Position numbers and translations under genes: made by a program
The notes under the pieces: generated by a model
The model's database searches: none
Told to the model about the DNA's origin: nothing
Seen by the model: only the letters and a program-made list of their open reading frames with translations
Assembly (NCBI GenBank): GCA_027943335.1
Contig: BSBK01000524.1
Location: 310,001 to 374,000, forward strand
Source: Chamaecyparis obtusa
Taxonomy: Eukaryota > Streptophyta > Pinopsida > Cupressales > Cupressaceae
Direction: 5' to 3'
DNA: 64,000 bases
Part shown: piece after piece, positions 53,451 through 64,000 of the stretch
Numbering within the stretch: position 1 is the stretch's first letter
Layout of the letters: each line of letters opens with the position of its first letter

Positions 53451-54354
53451 ACAAGTATACTAATCATAGATTCCTTACTAGTTATATGTCGGCCAATGGA
53501 AAAACAAATTCCATCTAGCAAATGGCTTTTTTTAATAAATATAAGATAATCTCAATATAATTAAAATTTTCACCATAGATGTGAACCCACTAACATTAGA
53601 CTTAAAGGGACATAATCACGAGCTCATTCGTGACGCACACTATATTAAATAATCAAATAATTTGGAAAGTTTTGGATGCGCTTAATTTTGAAAGCAGACA
53701 ATATTTTTTGTCACGGGTGTTTCAACTTTGCCACGACATTTCATGAAAGACAGGATTCCCATGTCTTAAAAGTGGGTTATTTAGGGGATTTAAAAACAAA
53801 TAAAAATATTATTCTATGAAGCAAATCAGTTTTAAGTAATAGAGTTTAGAATATGGGTATTTAGAATAATATTATACTATTTGTAGAGTTTTTGTCAAAA
53901 TTTGTGGACTTGATTTTTCTTTTAGATCACTTTTTTAATATATCATTAAAGTATGTTATAAATTGTGTATTGTTTATAGTATAAAGTGAGATTTGAAATG
54001 TCCATGTGATATATAAAGATTTTTGAATAAATTTAATAAATTATAAAAAAATTATGTTTATTATATTATTTTTATATTTATTATTTTTTAATTTTGCAAA
54101 TAGAATCTTATGTTAATATGTTTTTATTAAAGTATAAATGAAACAAATTAATATGTTTATATCATATTGTTGGTTTAAATACATTCTTGTAAGATTAAAA
54201 GAGAAAATATACAAATATTATATGGATCAAAATTCTAAAAGTATAAAAATGATAAGATAGTTCTATTGTAAATTGTGTAAAACTTATTTATTTGAGTATG
54301 ATATAGCATTAAAGTAAATACTATTTAGATTTTCTCATCTTTCTAAATTATCTC
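53451..54354. other. AT-rich intergenic sequence
   Basis: About 900 bases without gene or recognisable repeat. Confidence 0.45.
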
Positions 54355-55682
54355 ATTTTTTTTGGAAGAAAGAGGGGTACAAATTTATCAAACCAAAAAT
54401 AACAGTACAAAGCAAGAGGGCATCAAGCCCAAAAAATGGATGAGCCTAAAATGACCACATCTAATTCATCCTATCCTCCCTAACAATCTTTTCTAAAGCT
54501 TGAATATAATCTCGAGACTATTGTCCCCAATCACCCACATTCCAGTGATTCAATCTATTTGAAGCCCACTTAGCCAAACAATCACTAACCCTATTCCACT
54601 CTCAGGGATATAACAAAAATAATTTGACTCCAATGAGTCTCTCAAACAAAGGATTTGTCTGCCAACCATAGCCAAATACCAATCAACATTATCCATCTTC
54701 TGTCAATTCAACATATCAATCACAACTTGGGAATTAGACTCACAAATAACCCTTTGCCATCCAAGAGAACAACCTCTCTCAAGAGCTAGAAGAATAGCCA
54801 CAACTCCATATAGTTATTAGTATGCAGGCCCTTGTACACAGAGAAGAGATACACAACGTTTCCAAAACTATCTCTACCAATTCCTCCCACTCTGGCATGC
54901 CCGAGATTCCCTCTAGAAGACCCATTCGTGTTAACCTTCAACGTCCCCAATAGAGGGGGAGACCATTTACCATCATGTTGGGCCTTGTTTTTTGCATGTC
55001 TACCCCAAACTCGTTGCCTCTTATGAGGGTCATCTTTAGAATCCTCACAAAAAATCATCAAATTATGAACAACTTGCACATCTCCAAGATCAATGCCCAT
55101 AGAGAGATCACATTTAGCCATCAGTGTTTCCTGTAACATGCTCATAACCCTTCGCCATACTTGTTTTTCCCACTTCCTCTTATCGTGAAAACTCTTGATG
55201 TTTCTTTCTAACACACTTACTAGATAATAAAATAGGGACCAATCTCCCATGCCACTTGGAGGAAAGAGGTCTTAGCAGGGGGATGACCAAGACGTTCAAA
55301 AATCAACCAAAGAATCAACATGAAAAATAGCACGCTTCCAGGTTCCCCACCACCAATGCCATATTTCCCTAGTGAAAGAACACTAAAAAAAGATGATATT
55401 TTCTCTCCTCATTTTTATTATAGAGAACACAAATAAAAGGCCCCTAGAATCCTCTCTTTTGAAGATTCTCCCAAGTGAGACATCTATTCCGAACCACCAG
55501 CCACACGAAGAAGTTATATTTGGGCCAAGAAAACCTATTCCAAACCAATTTCCACCAAGGCACATACACCTTATCGAAGGTCATCCTATCCAATTCTTGG
55601 TAACCTAAGGCCACTGTAAACTTTCCCTTTGGATTAGGGCCCCAAGAAAGAATATTCACTCCTTTTAAAGAGCTACACATTA
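54355..55682 (-). mobile_element. 5'-truncated LINE (zf-RVT and RNase H part), minus strand
   Basis: On the minus strand, 55680-55444 encodes a zf-RVT region: GPNPKGKFTVALGYQELDRM, WWKLVWNRFSWPKYNFFVWL and CLTWENLQKRGF. After a frame change, 55250-54786 gives a linker and an RNase H domain start (LKVNTNGSSRGNLGHARVGG, then IGRDSFGNVVYLFSVYKGLH). RNase H sequence continues in broken frames to about 54540 (DSQVVIDMLN, CLAKWASNRLNHWN). In the usual TDGS motif the catalytic Asp is replaced by Asn (VNTNGSS). The 3' end is marked by a short poly(A) (TTTTTTTT on the plus strand at about 54357). The reverse transcriptase proper is missing because the copy stops at 55682, where an LTR-like sequence begins. 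Confidence 0.88.
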
Positions 55683-56612
55683 TGTTGGCATAACTGATGA
55701 TGTGATGGTAAGTGATGAGATGATACAGTTTTGGTGATTGAGATGATCAATTATTGTGTTGTCATTGATGTCAAGTATTGACCTAGTGTTCTTAGCTTGT
55801 TGCCGATTATGTGAGAAGAATGAACAGTATTTTCCAAGTGGCTCCAATGGTTTTGATTCTTAAGGGAGACTTGGGGATGTCTCTAGATGATAACTGTATA
55901 ACTACAATTGCTGAATGTATTATTTGTGTAAGTTATGAATGATTGAAGTGTGATAGGGAAAATGCTAGAATAGTCTATGACAGGCAATGAGTGATTTGAT
56001 TGGTTCATCAGATCTATGGTGAGTTAGGTGGCATGATCATAGAATTATGTTTTTTATTCTATTTTGGGTTAATGGTTATGATTGTAATTGATTTGGTTGA
56101 TCGATATGCATATTTTCAGGATACATAAGTTGTTTCAGTGACCAGTGAATTGTTTTATTGTTACCAATGGTAGATCTTCTATTGGTGACTGGTGATTGTG
56201 TTGCAATGAATAATTTGTATTCTAGCTGTCATGTTGATGTGTCTAATATCATTTTACGTGATGAGTTGTCATTACATTGATCAAGGTAGATTATTTTATT
56301 AAGATGTAGGTTGAGTTGGCCAAAACATGTTTGACTGTTCTTGATAAAGTTAATTATTTAGATCTATTTTGTGGCTGACATGTTAGGTAAAGATGGTTGT
56401 TACATTGGGATATGTGTTTTGGCATGATATCTCTGGGTGTGAAGATTGGATTTAAGTGATTTCAATGTGTTGGATGAGCTATTAAGTTGATAGAACATTT
56501 TAGGGCTTGAGTAGTGATATTTATATCATGAAATCAAAGATTTGTGTGTAGATTGTGATTGTGGAGGTGCGATCAAGCCAAGGTATGCCAGAGTTATTTG
56601 AGGATAGATTAT
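55683..56612 (+). repeat. LTR-like sequence between LINE and element G
   Basis: Begins TGTTGGCATAACTGATGATG and has TTGTCATTGATGTCAAGTATT, like the starts of Copia LTRs, including those of A. It is cut on the right by the G LTR at 56613, and no other end is visible. It may have truncated the LINE on its left. Confidence 0.4.
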
Positions 56613-57815
56613 TGTAATACCCCAAAAATGGGCTATAAGTTCATTAATCTCCTACATCTTCAATTCGAACGAAATTGACATGAAAGTCCTAATCTAAGGC
56701 ACATCTAAACATCATCGAATCATAATTGATTATCTTAAATTTTGCATCGGGGAATATTCCTAGTAATATTCCTAATTATCTTAATTATCTTTAATTTAAT
56801 GATTATTTGGCGATAAATCACATTTATCCTAAAAATTTGATTAATTGAATATTTTCATATTTAATTAATTAGATTTAATATTTGCCACTTAATTGCGTAA
56901 TTAAATTTAATTATATCTATTATTAATTGTATTATTTAATTTTGACAAAAATCAAAATTCCTATCTTTAATTGATTAAATTCTTATTTAATTAATTAAAG
57001 CATGTTGTCATTATTTAATAATATAATTTTTAATAAAAGTTTGGTAAAATAGTTAATTAACCCATAAATTAATTATTTTATTTCAAAAAGTAGTTAAGTT
57101 GGAAATAAATCACTTTATTATTAAATTAATTCATAAATAAAACATGCACAATCATAAAAGCAAACAACTATCAATTATCAATTAAAGCTAAACTCTATTT
57201 TGAGTTAAAGCTTAGCTTTTGCATGTTTTTGTGACTTAATTATCTGTTATGATCAGATAACTCAAAAATCAAGATGAGTTAATTTGAGTGATTTATGGTT
57301 TTTATTCATGCACCTCCAAAGCCCTGGATTTCTATAAATTAAGGCTTTAGCTCTTCACAAGCATCTCATATTTTGCACAATCACGCTGGAGAATTGGAAT
57401 TGAAGAATCAAAGCTCTTGTGAATCGACATCTTTGTGAGATCAATCTTATTTTTGCATTCATAGTTTTCATATCATTGTTAGAATCTTCATTGTTAGATT
57501 AGCATAGCATATCAATTTCATATTAGCATAGATTCATATCAAGTTTTTATCATTCTTATTGCATAGAAAATATCAAAAATATAGATTAATTGCATTCAAT
57601 TTCATATCCATCTTTTGCATTCAAATCCTTCATTTAGGTGTCGTCTAGGTCACTGATCTCGATTACAATCTGAGAACATTAATCTCGCACCTATTAGAAG
57701 GCAGTAAATCGCTTGGTTAGATAGCTTTCAATTTTGCACGATTTTGATTATAGCTAACCTCTAATGTTTTACTGAGTGTTTTGTCTACAGATTAGGTATA
57801 ATTTTCACACACACA
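56613..57815 (+). repeat. G 5' LTR
   Basis: Starts TGTAATACCCC, a common gypsy LTR start, and ends CACACACA 4 bases before the primer site. It contains a good TATA box near 57333. The U5 part (57360-57800) is free of frames. There is no second LTR in the window for comparison. Confidence 0.82.
57333..57340 (+). promoter_or_regulatory. TATA box of the G LTR
   Basis: TATAAATT inside the LTR, followed about 30 bases later by GCTCTTCACAAGC, a plausible transcription start region. Function is inferred from position. Confidence 0.6.
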
Positions 57816-57819
57816 TTTC

Positions 57820-57836
57820 TGGCACCCACCGTGGGG
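57820..57836 (+). other. G primer-binding site
   Basis: TGGCACCCACCGTGGGG, 4 bases after the LTR. This resembles the TGGCGCC-type site followed by CCGTGGGG used by many Tat-lineage elements. It is clearly different from the iMet-type sites of E1, A and the TRIM. Confidence 0.8.
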
Positions 57837-60747
57837 CAACCCACCTTTGCATGCTGGTTTTGATTTTTTTTGGGAGCTAAAACCCCAAAGTTTCAAAGAT
57901 TTAATTTTATCTCCCAAACGGCTTAGAATTTTGATTTGAAATTTTTTTTGCAGGTTGGTGACATGTAATGGAAGCTACAGTAAAAAATTTAGAATTTTCT
58001 GAGATGTTTTGAATTTTTAATAATTTTTTTCTTGAAATTCCGGAAAAAATTAATATCTGACGCAAATCAGCATATTTTTCAAAAAAATTTATATTTTCGG
58101 AAAGCTCTTTAAATTCTACAGGGGGTCCATTCTTTGTGTTTTAAATTTGGACATGATATCATAGCTCAAATAGTCAATTTACAAAAACTGGTCTGTATTG
58201 ATAAAATGGGTCTCTAGGGCACAAATGAAGAGGTTTTTCTAAAATTTTTGCATTTTTGGAAAGCTCTCTGTTTTTTAGTAGGGGTCTCTATTCTAAATTT
58301 CTATTTTTGTAGCCAAAATCATATCAAAAAAATTAGATCTTGTTGACTAGGTCAAATGCAGCAAAAAAAATAAAGTTTTGTGATGGGTATGCACTTATTT
58401 TTTTTAAATGGTTCAATGAATGATATGAGTTGTCATTTGGGTTGATTGCTGGTTATTATTACTGATAATAATTGATTTTTAGAGCTAACCCTATGGTTTT
58501 CATAAGTTGAATATATTTTGCATATCTTGTTTGCTTGTTTGCTTGTTGGAGAGTTCGTCACTTGCTTGCATGGAAAAGCTCAATAAAAATTGCTAAAAAT
58601 CAAGTAAAATCTACTAAGCGCGTTGCAAGGATCCCAGGTATTCTCCTTCATCTAATAATATTTTGATTTGGGACTTAAAATAAATCTCTTATGTGTCAAG
58701 CTTGTGTGCATCTTTTCATGCTTTTGATCTATTTCTACACACTTGCATAATTGATACTAGGTTGTGAACCCTTAAGGATTCATTAAGTAGTCTTAGAATA
58801 CTTGTGATTGATCTTGATTGCTATCTTGGGTTATTGGACTCGCTAATCCGCCGGCCCCTCATTTCCGCCCCGTGGTTGCAATCTCAGCGCCATAAAGGGG
58901 AGGGGTCAACAGGACAGAAGCGTTAAATGTTCCACTTGGCAACCCTTTTGTGCTTTTAGGAACTCCCTTGTTTTTTAAGTTGTGGACTCGTTTTTAGCTT
59001 GTGTGAGGTGTTAAGTGTTCCACCTTGTGGACTCATCTCATATTCGCTTTAAACGTTAAGTGTTCCTCTTTCTACTTTTTGGATGCTTTTGGTAGATTTG
59101 CTTTCGGAACATACATCTGTGCTCACATAGTAATTAGGCCCTATGAACACTATTTGTGATTCTTGAGAGATTGGATTCTTAGCGAAATCCTTCTTGACGA
59201 TAGAATCCTTGTAGGTAGGGAGGATACTTAGTGCGTTTCACATTCAACTTAGTTAGTGAGTCTTCTCTTATTGATCGACACATTCTCTCTCTGGAGAGGT
59301 TGATAGATCATGTGGGGTTGATATCACAAGCTTTGGTGAATCAAAATTGGTTAGTGCGTCTTCTCTTATTGATTGATACATTCTCTCCCCGGAGAGGTTG
59401 ATAGATCACGTGGAGTTGATATCACAGACCTTGGTGGAACAAAACTTTGTCTTAGCGTGTCGGATTAATCTGCTTGCTTTGTTTGGGTTAAAAGTGAAGA
59501 GGTGTCAAAACCTTGAATCTGGAGCCAAGTCCCCTTGTGGTATACTATTGTGAGTCATCTTTAGAGAGGGTTAACCGTAGCGGACAATCCCTTCACAGGG
59601 CAAACTGCATTGATGGAACCTCAAGCGGTAATAGCCATTTTCGCCATGGTAGTGACAATCGCTATATAAATGTCCTTGTGGAAGAAATCTCCACGGGTAT
59701 GGTTCATTGTTGGGTTGTCAGATCTCCCTAGCAGCTCTTGAAGATTAAGTTCTCGGACTGTGTCAAAACCCTGGTGCGCCGGGATTGGAGTTCACCCCTT
59801 TGAATCATAAAAGTTGCAGAGTCAAACCATTACTAAAAACCCTAGAGAGGCCAATTTTTCACTTTCAGGTATATGTGCGTTATTGCAAAATTTTTTCAGA
59901 ACATACACAATTAGTACTCTCAGGGATTAGCACAATTTGGTCACTTGATTGTTCATGCGCAAGGTTGCTTTTGCCCTTGTTCATTGTTTTCAGACGTGCT
60001 TGGAATCACTTGCTTGCTGTTCTGCGTGCTTATTTATCTACTTGGCTATTAAAAATGATCAAATCTGGTATAACCTTCAAAATCTGGACAGTACAATTTG
60101 CAAACAATCCAAAACTGAAAATCTTAAATTTTGCAAAAATTGACGTAAAGTTCTTTCTGGAGTCAAAAGTCATTTCAAGAAGTCAAAAGTCGTACGAGTT
60201 TTGTCAAGTGTCATTTCAGTATTACCCAACTGTCGTATGAGTTTAGCAACTGTCATTTCATAGACTACCCAGTGTCGTACGAGTCTGCAGAGTGTCATTT
60301 GGAAAAATTTGGGAGAGTTGTCAAAAATTGTCAAATTGCAAGATATCCAATGTTTCCAGCCTAGTTCCAGAATCTGTCAAAAATATCATTGTGTCAGGAA
60401 CAGAGCAGTAGCTATTGAGCATTCTACCATTTTCTGAGTTTGATCTTTTGAATCCGATCTAGTCTTCTGTTTGATCAATTTGAGTCCTTTTTATCTCATG
60501 TCAAAACCTTGTCATAACTATCAATCTTCAATCAATCAATCTTCAAAAACAAACTAAGTGTTGAGAACTCGTGTCCGCTATCTTTTGGGCGATCTATCCC
60601 ATGCATCCAGGGCACAGTTTCCTTCACCCACATCTCATCAGATCTTCAAAACTATCATAATCTTGACAAGGTTGCGTCATCCAATTTTCTCAAATCAAAT
60701 TGTTCTTCAGTTGTCTTCATCCTTTTCTTCTGTTTCATTCAAAGTTA
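57837..60747 (+). other. G leader (5' untranslated region), about 2.9 kb
   Basis: No long frame. Small frames (59513-59731, 59785-60240, 60558-60836) show no domain and lie upstream of the gag start. It holds a tandem duplication (59255-59447) and a loose repeat of GTCATTTC/GTCGTACGAG words at about 60165-60300. Long leaders are usual in Tat/Ogre elements. Confidence 0.55.
59255..59447 (+). repeat. Tandem duplication in the G leader (two units of about 97 bp)
   Basis: TTAGTGAGTCTTCTCTTATTGATCGACACATTCTC... through GATATCACAAGC is repeated directly with a few substitutions. Each unit contains the inverted word CTCTCTGGAGAG or CTCCCCGGAGAG. Confidence 0.85.
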
Positions 60748-63700
60748 ATGGTGGAGACCAGAGCTTCTTCACACAAGAAATCAGAAGAAACATCTCAAAA
60801 CTTACTTTTGACCAATACCCCGGGTCCAACTCTTGAACAACTCATCAAGTCAGGTATCTACGAAGACGACGGTCTCGGTAACTTTCGATTGAAAATTGGT
60901 TACAGACCTCCTCTATCAACTCACAGAGGTAATCAACAAACTCTTCCTCAATCTATTCCAGGGAGCCCAAAAACTCCTACCATGTCTCAAGTAGGGACAA
61001 ACCATGGTTCTCTAGGAGGAGGATCCCAGGGACACCACTCTCAAAATAATGCCGACCAAGACCCTACACCCTCTGAAATCCATCGGTGTCAGAATGACGA
61101 TGAATTCAAAAGAATGATGAGGCATTTTTTGAAAATGGATAGAGAGGCATACTTTTTGCAATTAGCCCAAGAAGGAGCTAAACTTCCTCCTCACTTCAAT
61201 GTCGAAGATATCATCACGCATGAGGAAGAAACTCCGATGACGGCCATAATGAACCAGCTGCACGCTATGCAGGTCAAAATGAATAAAATTGAGAAAGAGA
61301 AGGAACCCAAGGAATTCTCCATGGAGGCCCTTTGTCCTTTCCCTTTTGACAAAGACTTGTATATGCCTCCATTCCCAAAAAGAGTGGAGATACCAAAGTA
61401 TGACAAATATGACGGGCACTCTGATCCTCAAGATCATGTCAGAGAGTTCTGTACACAATCCATGGAATTCATGCATGAACCGACTTATCTAATGCATCTT
61501 TTTCCTAGATCCTTGGGAGGAGCATCCATTCAGTGGTTTTCAAGATTACCTTCTACGATCAAAACTTTTGAGGAATTGATTAAATTGTTTTATCAACAAT
61601 ATTCCTACAATATTCAACATCCGATTACCATGATCGATATCTGTAACCTCAAGCAATATCCAGGGGAATCATTCCTAACTTTTCTCAAGAGGTGGCGAAA
61701 GAAGTTTTCTTTATATGCTAGACCAATTCCCGAAATGGAGAAACTTGAAATCTTTATCAATAACCTTGTTCCAGAGCTCAACTACCCATTGCAAATGCAA
61801 GATCATGTATCTTTTGATAAAATGGTGGATAATGCAATCAAGATTGAGAAAGTACTTGTCAAGAAAGGAGAAATCACACTTCAAAAGGACAAGTCTGAAT
61901 CGGGATCTAGCTCAAAAGATAAAAACAAGACCTGGAATAGAAACAAAGGTATCGTCTCTGACGGTGTTGTTGACACTATCCACACCCCATCAAAGGCACC
62001 GGCCTACAATCTCACCCTTGCCACCAAAGCCATTGAAGCTTCAGAGCAAAAATCTGCTGAACCATCTCCAAAGAAGCCATTCAAACGATGGGATAATAAA
62101 CGAAAGTTTACTCCCCTGGGAGAATCTTTGGAATCTTCTCTGAGGACCCTGATAGCTGATAACATGATCTCTTTACCACCAATCCGAAAACCTGATCCGG
62201 ATCCAAAACCATGTTGGTGGAAAGATAATGAATTTTGTGCTTTCCATCGAAGTAAAGGCCACAGAACTAATGGATGCTTCCATTTGAAGCATACCATTCA
62301 AGACTTGATAGATCAAGGGGACATCACAATCGATAATCCTACCAGCAATAATGATCACACAGCATTTACAGAACCTTTTCCACAACATGGCAAGGGAGTT
62401 TCCACTTCTCAGCCTAACATGGGGGCAAAAGTCAACTATGCCTACCCTGGAAACGATGTTGTCATCAATATGGTGGAACCATGCCTCTCTGAGAGCTGTA
62501 ATGTCATCATGATTGTACGAAGAGATAGAAATCATTCCTCAGCTAATGCAGTTACCAGATCACAAGCTCAGACGCATCTGCAAGGACAAACACCAAATTC
62601 ATTTGATGTCCCTAAGATACCTTTCAATCTCACATCTGCTTCTAAACAGAAGGTTGCCTCGAAATCTTCCAATCCAAAGGATACCAGACCTACATCTTAC
62701 AGCATCATACAACAACTCCAGCATACCAATGCCAAAATCTCTATGTTTGAGTTACTTCGAATCTCTCCAGCTCACCGAGATATCCTAGACAAAGCTTTGC
62801 TCAGCTCTAATGTTCCTGATGATCTAGATCTAGACAGGTTCCAAACTATGGTTGGTCATCTAACATCTCCGCAATATATCTCCTTTTCAGAAGAGGATGA
62901 CAACTCCCTAAGTCACCCACATAATCAGCCCTTGCACATAGAAGTCTTGATCCAGAACCGTCGAGTCAAACGTGTGTTGATAGATGGGGGCGCAGGCCTC
63001 AACATTTGTTCTTACAACTTAATCACACAGTTGGGATTCTCAGAGATGGCTATTGATCCTCGAAAGAAGATCACCATAAAAGCCTATGATGAACAAGAAA
63101 GAGCTTCTAAAGGCACCATTGTCTTGCCCATCCGGGTGGGTCCAGTCATCAAAGATACCACATGTCAGGTGCTCGATCTACCATTGGCTTACAATATCCT
63201 TCTAGGGAGACCCTGGATACATGAAATGCAGGCTATTCCTTCAACATACCATCAATGCTTGAAATTTCCCTATGAAGGAGTGGAGGTTACTATCCCAGCT
63301 GATCTGAGTACAACTTGCAATACATTGAAGGAAAGTGCCGATAAACTTGTTCCCAATAACAGAGAATCTTCCATCAAGCAACAAAATGTGGCTTCCACAT
63401 CTAAGATGGATGACATTGCTAAAGAGATCAATATCAAAGAAAATGGGATGGGAGAATACACTATAGAGCCAGTCTTGTCTCTGACATCTCTCCCAATCTC
63501 ACCTAAGTCATATGGCCAATCCTTGAAGCAGTCTAAATCAGAACCTAAGGAACCTATGGAAGCATACAAAAGACATTTTGTGGTGGAGCAAGTATCTAAA
63601 CAAGAATTTGAAGAGGATGAAGCTGTGCTAGCATGGCTATATAAAGAGGATTCTGAATCTAAAATTGTTCAACCTAGTGAATCTATAGCACCTACAGTCC

Positions 63701-64000
63701 CTTCTAATTCATATGGTCCAGGAAACAAATTGATAGCCAAGATGGGATATTCTGGTCAAGGACCTCTAGGAATTAGGGGAAAGGGTCTTGTGACCCCCAT
63801 TTCACATATTGGTCGAGCCAAAAAAGATACTGGTGGCATAGGGTTTAAGAAGAAACCCTATCATCTCAAAGGTGGTTGTTCTCATGTCATAGAACAAATT
63901 GCACCAGGAGAACCCCTTCTTAAGAAAGAAGAAATAGAACCCTCTGATGATGATTCAGATAGCTCTGAGCTTATCCCCTATGAAAAATTGCCTAAAGAGA
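60748..64000 (+). CDS. Ty3/gypsy gag-protease polyprotein with G-patch (element G), 3' end outside the window
   Basis: Open for 1,084 codons from ATG 60748 to the window edge; I checked each codon by eye and found no stop. The in-frame stop upstream is TGA at 60664. The start reads MVETRASSHKKSEETSQN. Approximate residues: 212-370 gag/capsid domain (VEIPKYDKYDGHSDPQDHV, WFSRLPSTIKTFEELIKLF, LKQYPGESFLTFLKRWRKK); 497-510 a C-x2-H-x4-H-x4-C knuckle variant (C497, H500, H505, C510); 740-830 aspartic protease (VLIDGGAGLN with Asp746; ILLGRPWI from 817); about 997-1040 a G-patch (AKMGYSGQGPLGIRGKG). The capsid packages element RNA, the protease matures the polyprotein, and a G-patch usually binds RNA or helicases. 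Reverse transcriptase should follow. An uninterrupted frame suggests a young, possibly active element. Antisense frames here are shadows. Confidence 0.92.
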   Translation, partial: MVETRASSHKKSEETSQNLLLTNTPGPTLEQLIKSGIYEDDGLGNFRLKIGYRPPLSTHRGNQQTLPQSIPGSPKTPTMSQVGTNHGSLGGGSQGHHSQNNADQDPTPSEIHRCQNDDEFKRMMRHFLKMDREAYFLQLAQEGAKLPPHFNVEDIITHEEETPMTAIMNQLHAMQVKMNKIEKEKEPKEFSMEALCPFPFDKDLYMPPFPKRVEIPKYDKYDGHSDPQDHVREFCTQSMEFMHEPTYLMHLFPRSLGGASIQWFSRLPSTIKTFEELIKLFYQQYSYNIQHPITMIDICNLKQYPGESFLTFLKRWRKKFSLYARPIPEMEKLEIFINNLVPELNYPLQMQDHVSFDKMVDNAIKIEKVLVKKGEITLQKDKSESGSSSKDKNKTWNRNKGIVSDGVVDTIHTPSKAPAYNLTLATKAIEASEQKSAEPSPKKPFKRWDNKRKFTPLGESLESSLRTLIADNMISLPPIRKPDPDPKPCWWKDNEFCAFHRSKGHRTNGCFHLKHTIQDLIDQGDITIDNPTSNNDHTAFTEPFPQHGKGVSTSQPNMGAKVNYAYPGNDVVINMVEPCLSESCNVIMIVRRDRNHSSANAVTRSQAQTHLQGQTPNSFDVPKIPFNLTSASKQKVASKSSNPKDTRPTSYSIIQQLQHTNAKISMFELLRISPAHRDILDKALLSSNVPDDLDLDRFQTMVGHLTSPQYISFSEEDDNSLSHPHNQPLHIEVLIQNRRVKRVLIDGGAGLNICSYNLITQLGFSEMAIDPRKKITIKAYDEQERASKGTIVLPIRVGPVIKDTTCQVLDLPLAYNILLGRPWIHEMQAIPSTYHQCLKFPYEGVEVTIPADLSTTCNTLKESADKLVPNNRESSIKQQNVASTSKMDDIAKEINIKENGMGEYTIEPVLSLTSLPISPKSYGQSLKQSKSEPKEPMEAYKRHFVVEQVSKQEFEEDEAVLAWLYKEDSESKIVQPSESIAPTVPSNSYGPGNKLIAKMGYSGQGPLGIRGKGLVTPISHIGRAKKDTGGIGFKKKPYHLKGGCSHVIEQIAPGEPLLKKEEIEPSDDDSDSSELIPYEKLPKE

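Larger units (their letters stand above)
56613..64000 (+). mobile_element. G: Ty3/gypsy (Tat-like) retrotransposon, 5' part; runs off the window
   Basis: Consists of LTR 56613-57815, primer site TGGCACCCACCGTGGGG (57820-57836), a leader of about 2.9 kb and an uninterrupted gag-protease frame from 60748 to the window end. This primer site and the long leader are typical of the Tat/Ogre side of Ty3/gypsy. The intact frame contrasts with every other element here and suggests a recent insertion. The rest of pol and the 3' LTR lie outside the window. Confidence 0.88.

Noticed and set aside
54832..55608. Plus-strand frames of 64 and 71 codons
   Set aside because: Antisense to the LINE RNase H and zf-RVT coding sequence.
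62004..62535. Minus-strand frames of 97 and 120 codons
   Set aside because: Antisense shadows of the intact gag-protease frame of element G.

Overview
The window looks like gene-poor, repeat-dominated chromosomal DNA from a land plant with a large genome. The evidence is AT-rich sequence, long dinucleotide microsatellites, nested LTR retrotransposons with tRNA-iMet-type primer sites, a CACTA DNA transposon, CCCTAAA-related repeats, and host-gene fragments (CDC48, NOG1, a B3 domain) that resemble plant proteins. A gymnosperm is possible but is only a guess. I see no intact cellular gene, rRNA, tRNA or CRISPR array. The only long open frame is a retrotransposon gag-protease (60748 to the window end).

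Layout. 1-4169: AT-rich sequence with three microsatellites. 4175-11421: complete LTR element E1 (LTRs about 1.1 kb, TSD acatg) encoding a coiled-coil/zinc-knuckle protein and a second uncharacterised protein (ORF2), with no recognisable polymerase. 13255-43232: element A, a related pol-less LTR element of about 7.6 kb, expanded to 30 kb by three insertions. These are a solo LTR of family B in its 5' LTR (13365-15168), a 13.9-kb CACTA transposon D in ORF2 (19838-33759), and a full minus-strand family-B element in ORF2 (34000-40674, TSD gatac). Removing D and B by coordinates brings ORF2 back into one reading frame at both junctions. A may itself lie in an older minus-strand LTR (11574-43383).

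Inside D are two rearranged CDC48 fragments with retained introns, an adjoining NOG1 exon, an inverted duplication of a B3-domain exon forming a hairpin of about 630 bp, several other long foldbacks, a 334-bp TRIM, tandem repeats, and the gag of a Ty3/gypsy element. I recognise no transposase, so D looks like a non-autonomous, gene-capturing CACTA element.

43.2-50.1 kb holds AT-rich DNA, a compound (TA)n(GA)n microsatellite and a degenerate CCCTAAA-like array split by a 1.55-kb insertion. 50.6-51.9 kb has retroelement-like remnants. A probable SINE lies at 53.25-53.45 kb and a 5'-truncated minus-strand LINE (zf-RVT plus RNase H) at 54.36-55.68 kb. From 56613 to the end is the 5' part of a Tat-like Ty3/gypsy element G: LTR, PBS, 2.9-kb leader, and an uninterrupted gag-protease frame with a G-patch.

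The most interesting points are the E1/A architecture (two diverged LTR families sharing a conserved unknown ORF2 and lacking pol), the host-gene fragments in the CACTA element, and the B3 hairpin that could feed small-RNA production. All alignments were made by eye; no percent identity or database match was computed.
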